This document shows positions 1 through 14,082 of a stretch of 64,000 nt of DNA, piece after piece (the first letter of the stretch is position 1; each line of letters begins with the position of its first letter). The notes under the pieces are model-generated. The model had not been told where the DNA came from. It saw only the letters and a program-made list of their open reading frames with translations, and did not search any database. This DNA is from Halictus rubicundus (Eukaryota > Arthropoda > Insecta > Hymenoptera > Halictidae). The translations under genes were made by a program, and so were the position numbers. The DNA lies in contig NW_027488918.1 in assembly GCF_050948215.1 (NCBI RefSeq), positions 62,001 to 126,000 of the forward strand, written 5' to 3'.

Positions 1-186
1 CCTCTATCCTATCCTCTATCCTATCCTCTATCCTATCCTCTATCCTATCCTCTATCCTATCCTATCCTCTATCCTATCCTATCCTCTATCCTATCCTATC
101 CTCTATCCTATCCTATCCTCTATCCTATCCTATCCTCTATCCTATCCTATCCTCTATCCTATCCTATCCTCTATCCTATCCTATCC

Positions 187-324
187 TATATCCGATCCTC
201 TATCCTATCCTATCCTCTATCCTATCCTATCCCCTATCCTATCCTATCCTCTACCCTCTCCTCTATCCTATCCTATCCTCTATCCTATCCTATCCTCGAT
301 CCTATCCTACCCTGTATCCTGTCC
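187..324 (+). repeat. Domain 1 variant block, copy 1
   Basis: The block runs from TATATCCGATCC through CTACCCTCTCC and CCTCGATCC to CCTGTATCCTGTCC. All internal landmarks are 949 bp before those of the next copy. The ATG landmark expected 283 bp after CCTCGATCC in the other copies is absent here; the next one is at 1003. Confidence 0.8.
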
Positions 325-1135
325 TATCCTCTATCCTATCCTATCGTCTATCCTATCCTATCCTCTATCCTATCCTCTATCCTATCCTCTATCCTATCCT
401 ATCCTCTATCCTATCCTCTATCCTATCCTCTATCCTATCCTCTATCCTATCCTATCCTCTATCCTATCCTATCGTCTATCCTATCCTATCGTCTATCCTA
501 TCCTATCCTCTATCCTATCCTCTATCCTATCCTATCCTCTACCCTATACTATCGTCTATCCTATCCTATCCTCTATCCTATCCTCTATCCTATCCTATCC
601 TCTATCCTATCCTCTATCCTATCCTCTATCCTATCCTCTATCCTATCCTCTATCCTATCCTATCCTCTATCCTATCCTATCGTCTATCCTATCCTATCCT
701 CTATCCTATCCTATCCTCTATCCTATCCTATCCTCTATCCTATCCTATCCTCTATCCTATCCTCTATCCTATCCTCTATCCTATCCTCTATCCTATCCTC
801 TATCCTATCCTATCCTCTATCCTATCCTCTATCCTATCCTCTATCCTATCCTCTATCCTATCCTCTATCCTATCCTATCCTCTACCCTATCCTATCGTCT
901 ATCCTATCCTATCCTCTATCCTATCCTATCCTCTGTCCTATCCTATCCTCTATCCTATCGTATCCTCTATCCTATCCTATCCTCTATCCTATCCTATCCT
1001 CTATGCTATCCTACCCTCTTTCCTATCGTATCCTCTATCGTATCCTATCCTATATCCTATCCTATCCTCTATCCTATCCTATCCTCTATCCTATCCTATC
1101 CTCTATCCTATCCTATCCTCTATCCTATCCTATCC

Positions 1136-1273
1136 TATATCCGATCCTCTATCCTATCCTATCCTCTATCCTATCCTATCCCCTATCCTATCCTATCCTC
1201 TACCCTCTCCTCTATCCTATCCTATCCTCTATCCTATCCTATCCTCGATCCTATCCTACCCTGTATCCTGTCC
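1136..1273 (+). repeat. Domain 1 variant block, copy 2 (start of 1269-bp repeat)
   Basis: Same landmarks in the same order as the block at 187. From here to about 1660 the sequence matches 2405 to about 2929 at a constant offset of 1269 bp, including the ATG landmark at 1529 versus 2798. Confidence 0.85.
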
Positions 1274-2404
1274 TATCCTCTATCCTATCCTATCGTCTAT
1301 CCTATCCTATCCTCTATCCTATCCTCTATCCTATCCTCTATCCTATCCTATCCTCTATCCTATCCTCTATCCTATCCTCTATCCTATCCTCTATCCTATC
1401 CTATCCTCTATCCTATCCTATCGTCTATCCTATCCTATCCTCTATCCTATCCTATCCTCTATCCTATCCTATCCTCTATCCTATCGTATCCTCTATCCTA
1501 TCCTATCCTCTATCCTATCCTATCCTCTATGCTATCCTACCCTCTTTCCTATCGTATCCTATATCGTATCCTATCCTATATCCTATCCTATCCTCTATCC
1601 TATCCTATCCTCTATCCTATCCTATCCTCTATCCTATCCTCTATCCTATCCTATCCTCTATCCTATCCTCTATCCTATCCTCTATCCTATCCTCTATCCT
1701 ATCCTCTATCCTATCCTATCCTCTATCCTATCCTATCGTCTATCCTATCCTATCCTCTATCCTATCCTATCCTCTATCCTATCCTATCCTCTATCCTATC
1801 CTATCCTCTATCCTATCCTCTATCCTATCCTCTATCCTATCCTCTATCCTATCCTCTATCCTATCCTATCCTCTATCCTATCCTCTATCCTATCCTCTAT
1901 CCTATCCTCTATCCTATCCTCTATCCTATCCTATCCTCTACCCTATCCTATCGTCTATCCTATCCTATCCTCTATCCTATCCTATCCTCTGTCCTATCCT
2001 ATCCTCTATCCTATCGTATCCTCTATCCTATCCTATCCTCTATCCTATCCTATCCTCTATGCTATCCTACCCTCTTTCCTATCGTATCCTCTATCGTATC
2101 CTATCCTATATCCTATCCTATCCTCTATCCTATCCTATCCTCTATCCTATCCTATCCTCTATCCTATCCTATCCTCTATCCTATCCTATCCTCTATCCTA
2201 TCCTCTATCCTATCCTATCCTCTATCCTATCCTCTATCCTATCCTCTATCCTATCCTCTATCCTATCCTCTATCCTATCCTATCCTCTATCCTATCCTAT
2301 CCTCTATCCTATCCTATCCTCTATCCTATCCTATCCTCTATCCTATCCTATCCTCTATCCTATCCTATCCTCTATCCTATCCTATCCTCTATCCTATCCT
2401 ATCC

Positions 2405-2542
2405 TATATCCGATCCTCTATCCTATCCTATCCTCTATCCTATCCTATCCCCTATCCTATCCTATCCTCTACCCTCTCCTCTATCCTATCCTATCCTCTA
2501 TCCTATCCTATCCTCGATCCTATCCTACCCTGTATCCTGTCC
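2405..2542 (+). repeat. Domain 1 variant block, copy 3
   Basis: Third copy, 1269 bp after copy 2. The distance from the preceding ATG landmark (2059) to CCTCGATCC (2515) is 456 bp against 243 bp for copy 2, so 213 bp of satellite words lie inside one HOR and not the other. Confidence 0.85.
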
Positions 2543-4275
2543 TATCCTCTATCCTATCCTATCGTCTATCCTATCCTATCCTCTATCCTATCCTCTATCC
2601 TATCCTCTATCCTATCCTATCCTCTATCCTATCCTCTATCCTATCCTCTATCCTATCCTCTATCCTATCCTATCCTCTATCCTATCCTATCGTCTATCCT
2701 ATCCTATCCTCTATCCTATCCTATCCTCTATCCTATCCTATCCTCTATCCTATCGTATCCTCTATCCTATCCTATCCTCTATCCTATCCTATCCTCTATG
2801 CTATCCTACCCTCTTTCCTATCGTATCCTATATCGTATCCTATCCTATATCCTATCCTATCCTCTATCCTATCCTATCCTCTATCCTATCCTATCCTCTA
2901 TCCTATCCTCTATCCTATCCTATCCTCTATCCCATCCTATCCTCTATACTATCCTATCCTCTATCCTATCCTATCTTCTATCCTATCCTATCCTCTATCC
3001 TATCCTATCCTCTATCCTATACTATCCTCTATCCTATCCTATCCCCTATCCTATTCTATCCTCTATACTATCCTCTATCCTATCCTATCGTCTATCCTAT
3101 CCTATCCTCTATCCTATCCTATCCTCTATCCAATCCTATCCTATATCCTATCCTTTCCTCTATCCTATCCTACCCTCTTTCCTATCCTATCCTCTATCCT
3201 ATCCTATCCTCTATCCTATCCTATCCTCTATCCTATCCTATCCTCTATCCTATCCTATCCCCTATCCTATCCTATCCTCTATCCTTTCCTCTATCCTATC
3301 CTATCCTCTATCCGATCCTCTATCCTATCCTATCCTGTATCCTGTCCTATCCTCTATCCTATCCTCTATAATATCGTTTACTCTATCATATCCTATCCTC
3401 TAACCTATCCTATCCTCTATCCTATCCTATCCTCTATCCTATCGTATCCTCTATCGTATCCTATCCTATATTCTATCCTATCCTATCCTCTATCCTATCC
3501 TATCCTCTATCCTATCCTCTATCCTATCCTCTATCCTATCCTCTATCCTATCCTCTATCCTATCCTATCCTCTATCCTATCCTATCCTCTATCCTATCAA
3601 ATCCTCTATCCTATCCTATCCTCTATCCTATCCTATCCTCTATCCTATACTATCTTCTATCCTATCCTATCCCCTATCCTATCCTATCCTCTATCCATTC
3701 CACTATCCTATCCTATCCTCTATCCGATCCTCTATCCTATCCTATCCTGTATCCTGTCCTATCCTCTATCCAATCCTATCCTATATCCTATCCTTCCATC
3801 TATCCTATCCTATCCTCTATCCGATCCTCTATCCTATCCTATCCTCTATCCTATCCTATACTCTATCCTATCCTATTCTCTATCCTATCCTATCCTCTAT
3901 CCTATCCTATCCTCTATCCTATCCTATCCTCTATCCTATCCTATCCTCTAACCTATCCTATCCTCTATCCGATCCTCTATCCTATCCTATCCTCTATCCT
4001 ATCCTATACTCTATCCTATCCTATCCTCTACCCTATCCTATCCTCTATCCTATCCTATCCTCTATCCTATCCTATCCTCTATCCTATCCTACCCTCTATC
4101 CTATCCTATCCTCTATCCTTTCCTCTATCCTATTCTATCCTCTATCCTATCCTATCCTCTATCCGATCCTCTATCCTATCCTATCCTGTATCCTGTCCTA
4201 TCCTCTATCCTATCCTATCCTCTATCCTATCCTCTATCCTATCCTATCCTCTATCCTATCCTATCCTCTATCCTA

Positions 4276-5442
4276 TCGTATCCTCTATCGTATCCTATCC
4301 TCTATTCTATCCTATCCTCTATCCTATCCTTTCCTCTATTCTATCCAATCCTCTATCCTATCCTATCCTCTATCCTATCCTATCCTCTATCCTATACTAT
4401 CCTCTATCCTATCCTATCCCCTATCCTATCCTATCCTCTATCTATTCCACTATCCTATCCTATCCTCTATCCGATCCTCTATCCTATCCTATCCTGTATT
4501 CTGTCCTATCCTCTATCCAATCCTATCCTATATCCTATCCTTCCCTCTATCGTATCCTATCCTCTATCCTATCCTATCCTCTATCCTCTATCCAATCCTA
4601 TCCCCTATCCTATCCTATCCACTATCCGACCCTCTATCCTAGCCTATGCTCTATTATATCCTATCCCCTATCCTATCCTATCCTCTATCCTATCCTATCC
4701 TCTATCCTATCCTCTCCTCTATCCTATCCTATCCTCTATCCTATCCTATCCTCTATCCTATCCTATCCTCTATCCTATCCTATCCTATCCTCTATCCTAT
4801 CCTATCCTCTATCCTATCCTCTATAATATCGTTTACTCTATCATATCCTATCCTCTATCCTATAATATCATCTATCCTATTCTATCCTCTATCCTATCCT
4901 CTATCATATCCAATCCTCTATCGTATCCTCTATCCTATCCTACCCTCTTTCCTATCCTATCCTCTATCCTATCCTATCCTCTATCCTATCCTATCCTCTA
5001 TCCTATCCTATCCTCTATCCTATCCTCTATCCTCTATCCTCTATCCTCTATCCTCTATCCTCTATCCTCTATCCTCTATCCTCTATCCTCTATCCTCTAT
5101 CCTCTATCCTCTATCCTCTATCCTCTATCCTCTATCCTCTATCCTCTATCCTCTATCCTCTATCCTCTATCCTCTATCCTCTATCCTCTATCCTCTATCC
5201 TCTATCCTCTATCCTCTATCCTCTATCCTCTATCCTCTATCCTCTATCCTCTATCCTCTATCCTCTATCCTCTATCCTCTATCCTCTATCCTCTATCCTC
5301 TATCCTCTATCCTCTATCCTCTATCCTCTATCCTCTATCCTCTATCCTCTATCCTCTATCCTCTATCCTATCCTCTATCCTATCCTATCCTCTATCCTCT
5401 CCTCTATCCTATCCTATCCTCTATCCTATCCTATCCTCTATG
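4276..5442 (+). repeat. 2.23-kb HOR, copy 1 conserved core
   Basis: Matches 6509-7339 landmark by landmark up to the ATATCGTTTAC module, then contains 48 extra heptamers before the ATG landmark at 5440. It also carries a single C-to-G change near 4647, giving CTATGCTC where copy 2 reads CTATCCTC at the same offset. That change creates a spurious start codon. Confidence 0.8.
5024..5366 (+). repeat. Heptamer array, 49 copies of CCTCTAT
   Basis: A perfect run of 343 bp, exactly 49 x 7, and the longest pure heptamer run in the window. A long nearly pure 17-mer tract follows downstream (about 5455-5645). In the paralogous HOR copy (after 7059) the same interval holds only 7 A words and an equal number (12) of B words. 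Confidence 0.95.
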
Positions 5443-6508
5443 CTATCCTACCCTCTTTCCTATCCTATCCTCTATCCTATCCTATCCTCTATCCTATCCT
5501 ATCCTCTATCCTATCCTATCCTCTATCCTATCCTATCCTCTATCCTATCCTATCCTCTATCCTATCCTATCCTCTATCCTATCCTATCCTCTATCCTATC
5601 CTATCCTCTATCCTATCCTATCCTCTATCCTATCCTATCCTCTATCCTATCCTTTCCTCAATCCTATTATATCCTCTATCCTATACTATCCTCTATCCTA
5701 TCCTATCCTCTATCCTATCCTATCCCCTATCCTATCCTATCCTCTATCCTTTCCTCTATCCTATCCTATCCTCTATCCTATTCTATCCTCTATCCTATCC
5801 TATCCTCTATCCTATCCTATCCTCTATCCTATCCTATCCTCTATCCTATCCTATCCTCTATCCTATCCTATCCTCTATCCTATCCTATCCTCTATCCTAT
5901 CCTATCCTCTATCCTATCCTATCCTCTATCCTATCCTATCCTCTATCCTATCCTATCCTCTATCCGATCCTCTATCCTATCCTATCCTCTATCCTATCCT
6001 ATACTCTATCCTATCCTATCCTCTATCCTATCCTATCCTCTATCCTATCCTATCCTCTATCCTATCCTATCCTCTATCCTATCCTATCCTCTATCCTATC
6101 CTATCGTCTATCCTATAATATCCTCTATCCTATCCTATCCTCTATCCTATCCTATCCTCTATCCTATCCTATCCTCTATCCTATCCTATCGTCTATCCTA
6201 TCCTATCCTCTATCCTATCCTATCGTCTATCCTATCCTATCCTCTATCGTATCCTATCCTCTATCCTATCCTATCCTCTATCCTATCCTACCCTCTATCC
6301 TATCCTATCCTCTATCCTTTCCTCTATCCTATTCTATCCTCTATCCTATCCTATCCTCTATCCGATCCTCTATCCTATCCTATCCTGTATCCTGTCCTAT
6401 CCTCTATCCTATCCTATCCTCTATCCTATCCTTTATCCTATCCTATCCTCTATCCTATCCTATCCTCTATCCTATCCTATCCTCTATCCTATCCTATCCT
6501 CTATCCTA

Positions 6509-7339
6509 TCGTATCCTCTATCGTATCCTATCCTCTATCCTATCCTATCCTCTATCCTATCCTTTCCTCTATTCTATCCAATCCTCTATCCTATCCTATC
6601 CTCTATCCTATCCTATCCTCTATCCTATACTATCCTCTATCCTATCCTATCCCCTATCCTATCCTATCCTCTATCTATTCCACTATCCTATCCTATCCTC
6701 TATCCGATCCTCTATCCTTTCCTATCCTGTATCCTGTCCTATCCTCTATCCAATCCTATCCTATATCTTATCCTTCCCTCTATCCTTTCCTATCCTCTAT
6801 CCTATCCTATCCTCTATCCTCTATCCTATCCTATCCCCTATCCTATCCTATCCACTATCCGACCCTCTATCCTAGCCTATCCTCTATTATATCCTATCCC
6901 CTATCCTATCCTATCCTCTATCCTATCCTATCCTCTATCCTATCCTCTCCTCTATCCTATCCTATCCTCTATCCTATCCTATCCTCTATCCTATCCTATC
7001 CTCTATCCTATCCTATCCTATCCTCTATCCTATCCTATCCTCTATCCTATCCTCTATAATATCGTTTACTCTATCATATCCTATCCTCTATCCTATAATA
7101 TCATCTATCCTATTCTATCCTCTATCCTATCCTCTATTATATCCAATCCTCTATCGTATCCTCTATCCTATCCTACCCTCTTTCCTATCCTATCCTCTAT
7201 CCTATCCTATCCTCTATCCTATCCTATCCTCTATCCTCTATCCTATCCTATCCTCTATCCTATCCTATCCTCTATCCTATCCTATCCTCTATCCTCTCCT
7301 CTATCCTATCCTATCCTCTATCCTATCCTATCCTCTATG
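6509..7339 (+). repeat. 2.23-kb HOR, copy 2 conserved core
   Basis: Unexpanded counterpart of 4276-5442. The module-to-ATG distance is 278 bp against 614 bp in copy 1; the 336-bp difference equals 48 heptamers. Confidence 0.8.
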
Positions 7340-8011
7340 CTATCCTACCCTCTTTCCTATCCTATCCTCTATCCTATCCTATCCTCTATCCTATCCTATC
7401 CTCTATCCAATCCTATCCTCTATCCTATCCTATCCTCTATCCTATCCTATCCTCTATCCTATCCTATCCTCTATCCTATCCTATCCTCTATCCTATCCTA
7501 TCCTCTATCCGATCCTCTATCCTATCCTATCCTCTATCCTATCCTATACTCTATCCTATCCTATCCTCTATCCTATCCTATCCTCTATCCTCTCCTATCC
7601 TCTATCCTATCCTATCCTCTATCCTATCCTATCCTCTATCCTATCCTATCCTCTATCCTATCCTATCCTCTATCCTATCCTATCCTCTATCCGATCCTCT
7701 ATCCTATCCTATCCTCTATCCTATCCTATACTCTATCCTATCCTATCCTCTATCCTATCCTATCCTCTATCCTATCCTATCCTCTATCCTATCCTATCCT
7801 CTATCCTATCCTATCGTCTATCCTATAATATCCTCTATCCTATCCTATCCTCTATCCTATCCTATCCTCTATCCTATCCTATCCTCTATCCTATCCTATC
7901 GTCTATCCTATCCTATCCTCTATCCTATCCTATCGTCTATCCTATCCTATCCTCTATCCTATCCTATCCTCTATCCTATCCTATCCTCTATCCTATCCTA
8001 TCCTATCCTCT

Positions 8012-11000
8012 ATGCTATCCTACCCTCTTTCCTATCCTATCCTCTATCCTATCCTATCCTCTATCCTATATTATCCTCTATCCTATCCTATCCTCTATCG
8101 TATCCTATCCTCTATCCTGTCCTATCCTCTATCCTATCCTATCCTCTATCCTATCCTATCCTTTATCCTATCCTATCATCTATCCTATCCTACCCTGTAT
8201 CCTATCCTATCCTCTGTCCTATCCTATCCTCTATCCTATCCTCTCCTCTATCCTATCCTATCCTCTATCCTATCCTATCCTCTATCCTATCCTATCCTCT
8301 ATCCTATCCTATCCTCTATCCGATCCTCTATCCTATCCTATCCTCCATCCTATCCTATACTCTATCCTATCCTATCCTCTATCCTATACTAGCCTCTACC
8401 TTATCCTATCCTCTATCCTATCCAATTACCTATCCTACCCTCTATCCTATCCTATCCTCTATCCTATCCTATCCTATCCTCTATCCTATCCCATCCTCTA
8501 TCCTATCCTTTCCTCAATCCTATTATATCCTCTATCCTATCCTATCCTCTATCCTATCCTATCCTCTATCCTATCCTATCCCCTATCCTATCCTATCCTC
8601 TATCCTTTCCTCTATCCTATCCTATCCTCTATCCTATCCTATCCTCTATCCTATCCTATCCTCTATCCTATCCTATCCTCTATCCTATCCTATCCTCTAT
8701 CCTATCCTATCCTCTATCCTATCCTATCCTCTATCCTATCCTATCCTCTATCCTATCCTATACTCTATCCTATCCTATCCTCTATCCTATCCTATCCTCT
8801 ATCCTATCCTATCCTCTATCCTATCTTATCCTCTATCCTATCCTATCCTCTATCCTACAATATCCTCTATCCTATCCTATCCTCTATCCTATCCTATCCT
8901 CTATCCTATCCTATCCTCTATCCTATCCTATCCTCTATCCTATCCTATCCTCTATCCTATCCTATCCTCTATCTTATCCTATCGTCTATCCTATCCTATC
9001 CTCTATCGTATCCTATCCTCTATCCTATCCTATCCTCTATCCTATCCTACCCTCTATCCTATCCTATCCTCTATCCTTTCCTCTATCCTATCCTATCCTG
9101 TATCCTGTCCTATCCTCTATCCTATCCTATCCTCTATCCTATCCTCTATCCTATCCTATCCTCTATCCTATCCTATCCTCTATCCTATCGTATCCTCTAT
9201 CGTATCCTATCCTCTATCCTATCCTATCCTCTATCCTATCCTTTCCTCTATTCTATCCAATCCTCTATCCTATACTATCCTCTATCCTATCCTATCCTCT
9301 ATCCTATACTATCCTCTATCCTATCCTATCCCCTATCCTATCCTATCCTCTATCTATTCCACTATCCTATCCTATCCTCTATCCGATCCTCTATTCTATC
9401 CTATCCTGTATCCTGTCCTATCCTCTATCCAATCCTATCCTATATCCTATCCTTCCCTCTATCCTATCCTATCCTCTATCCTATCCTATCCTCTATCCTC
9501 TATCCTATCCTATCCCCTATCCTATCCTATCCACTATCCGACCCTCTATCCTAGCCTATCCTCTATTATATCCTATCCCCTATCCTATCCTATCCTCTAT
9601 CCTATCCTATCCTCTATCCTATCCTACCCTCTATCCTATCCTATCCTCTATCCTTTCCTCTATCCTATTCTATCCTCTATCCTATCCTATCCTCTATCCG
9701 ATCCTCTATCCTATCCTATCCTCTATCGTATCCTATCCTCTATCCTATCCTATCCTCTATCCTATCCTCTATCCTATCCTATCCTCTATCCTATCCTATC
9801 CTCTATCCTATCGTATCCTCTATCGTATCCTATCCTCTATCCTATCCTATCCTCTATCCTATCCTTTCCTCTATTCTATCCAATCCTCTATCCTATCCTA
9901 TCCTCTATCCTATCCTATCCTCTATCCTATACTATCCTCTATCGTATCCTATCCTCTATCCTATCCTATCCTCTATCGTATCCTATCCTCTATCCTGTCC
10001 TATCCTCTATCCTATCCTATCCTCTATCCTATCCTATCCTTTATCCTATCCTATCATCTATCCTATCCTACCCTGTATCCTATCCTATCCTCTGTCCTAT
10101 CCTATCCTCTATCCTATCCTCTCCTCTATCCTATCCTATCCTCTATCCTATCCTCTCCTCTATCCTATCCTATCCTCTATCCTATCCTATCCTATCCTCT
10201 ATCCGATCCTCTATCCTAGCCTATCCTCTATTATATCCTATCCTCTATCCTATCCTATCCTCTATCCTATCCTATCCTCTATCCTATCCTCTCCTCTATC
10301 CTATCCTATCCTCTATCCTATCCTATCCTCTATCCTATCCTATCCTCTATCCTATCCTATCCTCTATCCGATCCTCTATCCTATCCTATCCTCTATCCTA
10401 TCCTATACTCTATCCTATCCTATCCTCTATCCTATACTAGCCTCTACCTTATCCTATCCTCTATCCTATCCAATTACCTATCCTACCCTCTATCCTATCC
10501 TATCCTCTATCCTATCCTATCCTATCCTCTATCCTATCCCATCCTCTATCCTATCCTTTCCTCAATCCTATTATATCCTCTATCCTATCCTATCCTCTAT
10601 CCTATCCTATCCTCTATCCTATCCTATCCCCTATCCTATCCTATCCTCTATCCTTTCCTCTATCCTATCCTATCCTCTATCCTATCCTATCCTCTATCCT
10701 ATCCTATCCTCTATCCTATCCTATCCTCTATCCTATCCTATCCTCTATCCTATCCTATCCTCTATCCTATCCTATCCTCTATCCTATCCTATCCTCTATC
10801 CTATCCTATACTCTATCCTATCCTATCCTCTATCCTATCCTATCCTCTATCCTATCCTATCCTCTATCCTATCTTATCCTCTATCCTATCCCATCGTCTA
10901 TCCTATAATATCCTCTATCCTATCCTATCCTCTATCCTATCCTATCCTCTATCCTATCCTATCCTCTATCCTATCCTATCCTCTATCCTATCCTATCCTC

Positions 11001-14000
11001 TATCCTATCCTATCCTCTATCCTATCCTATCGTCTATCCTATCCTATCCTCTATCGTATCCTATCCTCTATCCTATCCTATCCTCTATCCTATCCTACCC
11101 TCTATCCTATCCTATCCTCTATCCTTTCCTCTATCCTATCCTATCCTGTATCCTGTCCTATCCTCTATCCTATCCTATCCTCTATCCTATCCTCTATCCT
11201 ATCCTATCCTCTATCCTATCCTATCCTCTATCCTATCGTATCCTCTATCGTATCCTATCCTCTATCCTATCCTATCCTCTATCCTATCCTTTCCTCTATT
11301 CTATCCAATCCTCTATCCTATCCTATCCTCTATCCTATCCTATCCTCTATCCTATACTATCCTCTATCCTATCCTATCCCCTATCCTATCCTATCCTCTA
11401 TCTATTCCACTATCCTATCCTATCCTCTATCCGATCCTCTATTCTATCCTATCCTGTATCCTGTCCTATCCTCTATCCAATCCTATCCTATATCCTATCC
11501 TTCGCTCTATCCTATCCTATCCTCTATCCTATCCTATCCTCTATCCTCTATCCTATCCTATCCCCTATCCTATCCTATCCACTATCCGACCCTCTATCCT
11601 AGCCTATCCTCTATTATATCCTATCCCCTATCCTATCCTATCCTCTATCCTATCCTATCCTCTATCCTATCCTACCCTCTATCCTATCCTATCCTCTATC
11701 CTTTCCTCTATCCTATTCTATCCTCTATCCTATCCTATCCTCTATCCGATCCTCTATCCTATCCTATCCTCTATCGTATCCTATCCTCTATCCTATCCTA
11801 TCCTGTATCCTATCCTCTATCCTATCCTATCCTCTATCCTATCCTATCCTCTATCCTATCGTATCCTCTATCGTATCCTATCCTCTATCCTATCCTATCC
11901 TCTATCCTATCCTTTCCTCTATTCTATCCAATCCTCTATCCTATCCTATCCTCTATCCTATCCTATCCTCTATCCTATACTATCCTCTATCCTATCCTAT
12001 CCCCTATCCTATCCTATCCACTATCCGACCCTCTATCCTAGCCTATCCTCTATTATATCCTATCCCCTATCCTATCCTATCCTCTATCCTATCCTATCCT
12101 CTATCCTATCCTCTCCTCTATCCTATCCTATCCTCTAGCCTATCCTATCCTCTATCCTATCCTATCCTCTATCCTATCCTATCCTATCCTCTATCCTATC
12201 CTCTATCCTATCCTCTATCCTATCCTATCCTCTATCCTATCCTCTATAATATCGTTTACTCTATCATATCCTATCCTCTATCCTATAATATCATCTATCC
12301 TATTCTATCCTCTATCCTATCCTCTATCATATCCAATCCTCTATCGTATCCTCTATCCTATCCTATCCTCTATCCTATCCTATCCTCTATCCTCTATCCT
12401 CTATCCTATCCTATCCTCTATCCTATCCTATCTTCTATCCTCTCCTCTATCCTATCCTATCCTCTATCCTATCCTATCCTCTATCCTATCCTATCCTCTA
12501 TCCTATCCTATCCTCTATCCTATCCTATCCTCTATCCTATCCTATCCTCTATCCTATCCTATCCTCTATCCTATCCTATCCTCTATCCTATCCTATCCTC
12601 TATCCTATCCTATCGTCTATCCTATCCTATCCTCTATCGTATCCTATCCTCTATCCTATCCTATCCTCTATCCTATCCTACCCTCTATCCTATCCTATCC
12701 TCTATCCTTTCCTCTATCCTATCCTATCCTGTATCCTGTCCTATCCTCTATCCTATCCTATCCTCTATCCTATCCTCTATCCTATCCTATCCTCTATCCT
12801 ATCCTATCCTCTATCCTATCGTATCCTCTATCGTATCCTATCCTCTATCCTATCCTATCCTCTATCCTATCCTTTCCTCTATTCTATCCAATCCTCTATC
12901 CTATCCTATCCTCTATCCTATCCTATCCTCTATCCTATACTATCCTCTATCCTATCCTATCCCCTATCCTATCCTATCCTCTATCTATTCCACTATCCTA
13001 TCCTATCCTCTATCCGATCCTCTATTCTATCCTATCCTGTATCCTGTCCTATCCTCTATCCAATCCTATCCTATATCCTATCCTTCCCTCTATCCTATCC
13101 TATCCTCTATCCTATCCTATCCTCTATCCTCTATCCTATCCTATCCCCTATCCTATCCTATCCACTATCCGATCCTCTATCCTAGCCTATCCTCTATTAT
13201 ATCCTATCCCCTATCCTATCCTATCCTCTATCCTATCCTATCCTCTATCCTATCCTACCCTCTATCCTATCCTATCCTCTATCCTTTCCTCTATCCTATT
13301 CTATCCTCTATCCTATCCTATCCTCTATCCGATCCTCTATCCTATCCTATCCTCTATCGTATCCTATCCTCTATCCTATCCTATCCTGTATCCTATCCTC
13401 TATCCTATCCTATCCTCTATCCTATCCTATCCTCTATCCTATCGTATCCTCTATCGTATCCTATCCTCTATCCTATCCTATCCTCTATCCTATCCTTTCC
13501 TCTATTCTATCCAATCCTCTATCCTATCCTATCCTCTATCCTATCCTATCCTCTATCCTATACTATCCTCTATCCTATCCTATCCCCTATCCTATCCTAT
13601 CCACTATCCGACCCTCTATCCTAGCCTATCCTCTATTATATCCTATCCCCTATCCTATCCTATCCTCTATCCTATCCTATCCTCTATCCTATCCTCTCCT
13701 CTATCCTATCCTATCCTCTAGCCTATCCTATCCTCTATCCTATCCTATCCTCTATCCTATCCTATCCTATCCTCTATCCTATCCTCTATCCTATCCTCTA
13801 TCCTATCCTATCCTCTATCCTATCCTCTATAATATCGTTTACTCTATCATATCCTATCCTCTATCCTATAATATCATCTATCCTATTCTATCCTCTATCC
13901 TATCCTCTATCATATCCAATCCTCTATCGTATCCTCTATCCTATCCTATCCTCTATCCTATCCTATCCTCTATCCTCTATCCTCTATCCTATCCTATCCT

Positions 14001-14082
14001 CTATCCTATCCTATCTTCTATCCTCTCCTCTATCCTATCCTATCCTCTATCCTATCCTATCCTCTATCCTATCCTATCCTCT
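8012..14082 (+). repeat. Domain 3: 5.9-kb HOR, copy 1 (6071 bp between ATG landmarks)
   Basis: Bounded here by the ATG landmark at each end. Landmarks match copy 2 at +5969 bp in the left part (CCAATTACC 8422/14391; CCTGTCC G at 9997/15966) and at +5884 bp in the right part (CCAATTACC 10470/16354; ATATCGTTTAC 12249/18133 and 13832/19716). Relative to copy 2 this copy keeps about 102 bp near its left edge and about 85 bp near 10,040-10,130, which are 6 and 5 units of 17 bp. It contains two internal sub-repeats, seen as CCAATTACC spaced 2048 bp and ATATCGTTTAC spaced 1583 bp. Confidence 0.85.

Larger units (their letters stand above)
1..3360 (+). repeat. Domain 1: AB-rich satellite with 949/1269-bp higher-order repeats
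   Basis: This end is unusually rich in 12-bp AB units, for example around 361-460, 561-660 and 761-890, mixed with 17-mers. A variant-rich block (TATATCCGATCC, then CCTCGATCC, then CCTGTATCCTGTCC) recurs at 187, 1136 and 2405. A second landmark, CTATGCTATCCTACCCTCTTTCC-like with an ATG, lies at 1003, 1529, 2059 and 2798. In the 1003 and 2059 copies it is followed by CTCTATCGT; in the 1529 and 2798 copies by CTATATCGT, so two HOR subtypes alternate. Confidence 0.85.
3361..8011 (+). repeat. Domain 2: 2233-bp duplication with a heptamer expansion in one copy
   Basis: Landmarks recur at a 2233-bp offset: TCGTATCC 4276/6509, TCTATTCCAC 4441/6674, CCGACCCTC 4626/6859 and the ATAATATCGTTTAC module 4826/7059. 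After the module the copies part in length because of the heptamer array in the first, then rejoin at the ATG landmark (5440 and 7337). Many variants here (CTATTATATCC, CTCAATCC, ATACTATCC) are shared with domains 3-5. Confidence 0.8.

Noticed and set aside
1003..3951. Open frame of 982 codons at the left end, and an overlapping 624-codon frame at 1529-3403
   Set aside because: Both are satellite read in different frames, with only Leu, Ser, Tyr, Pro, Ile and rare variants. Two long frames overlapping on one strand, with no promoter or composition change, are expected from stop-free repeats.
4815..4885. TATAAT / TATAATATC variants as promoter -10 or TATA boxes
   Set aside because: They recur in 28 HOR copies as part of a fixed diverged module, with no second promoter element or gene downstream; in word context they are simple T-to-A and C-to-A changes.
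5024..5366. CRISPR-like or minisatellite gene array
   Set aside because: There are no spacers: the run is an uninterrupted 7-bp tandem repeat.
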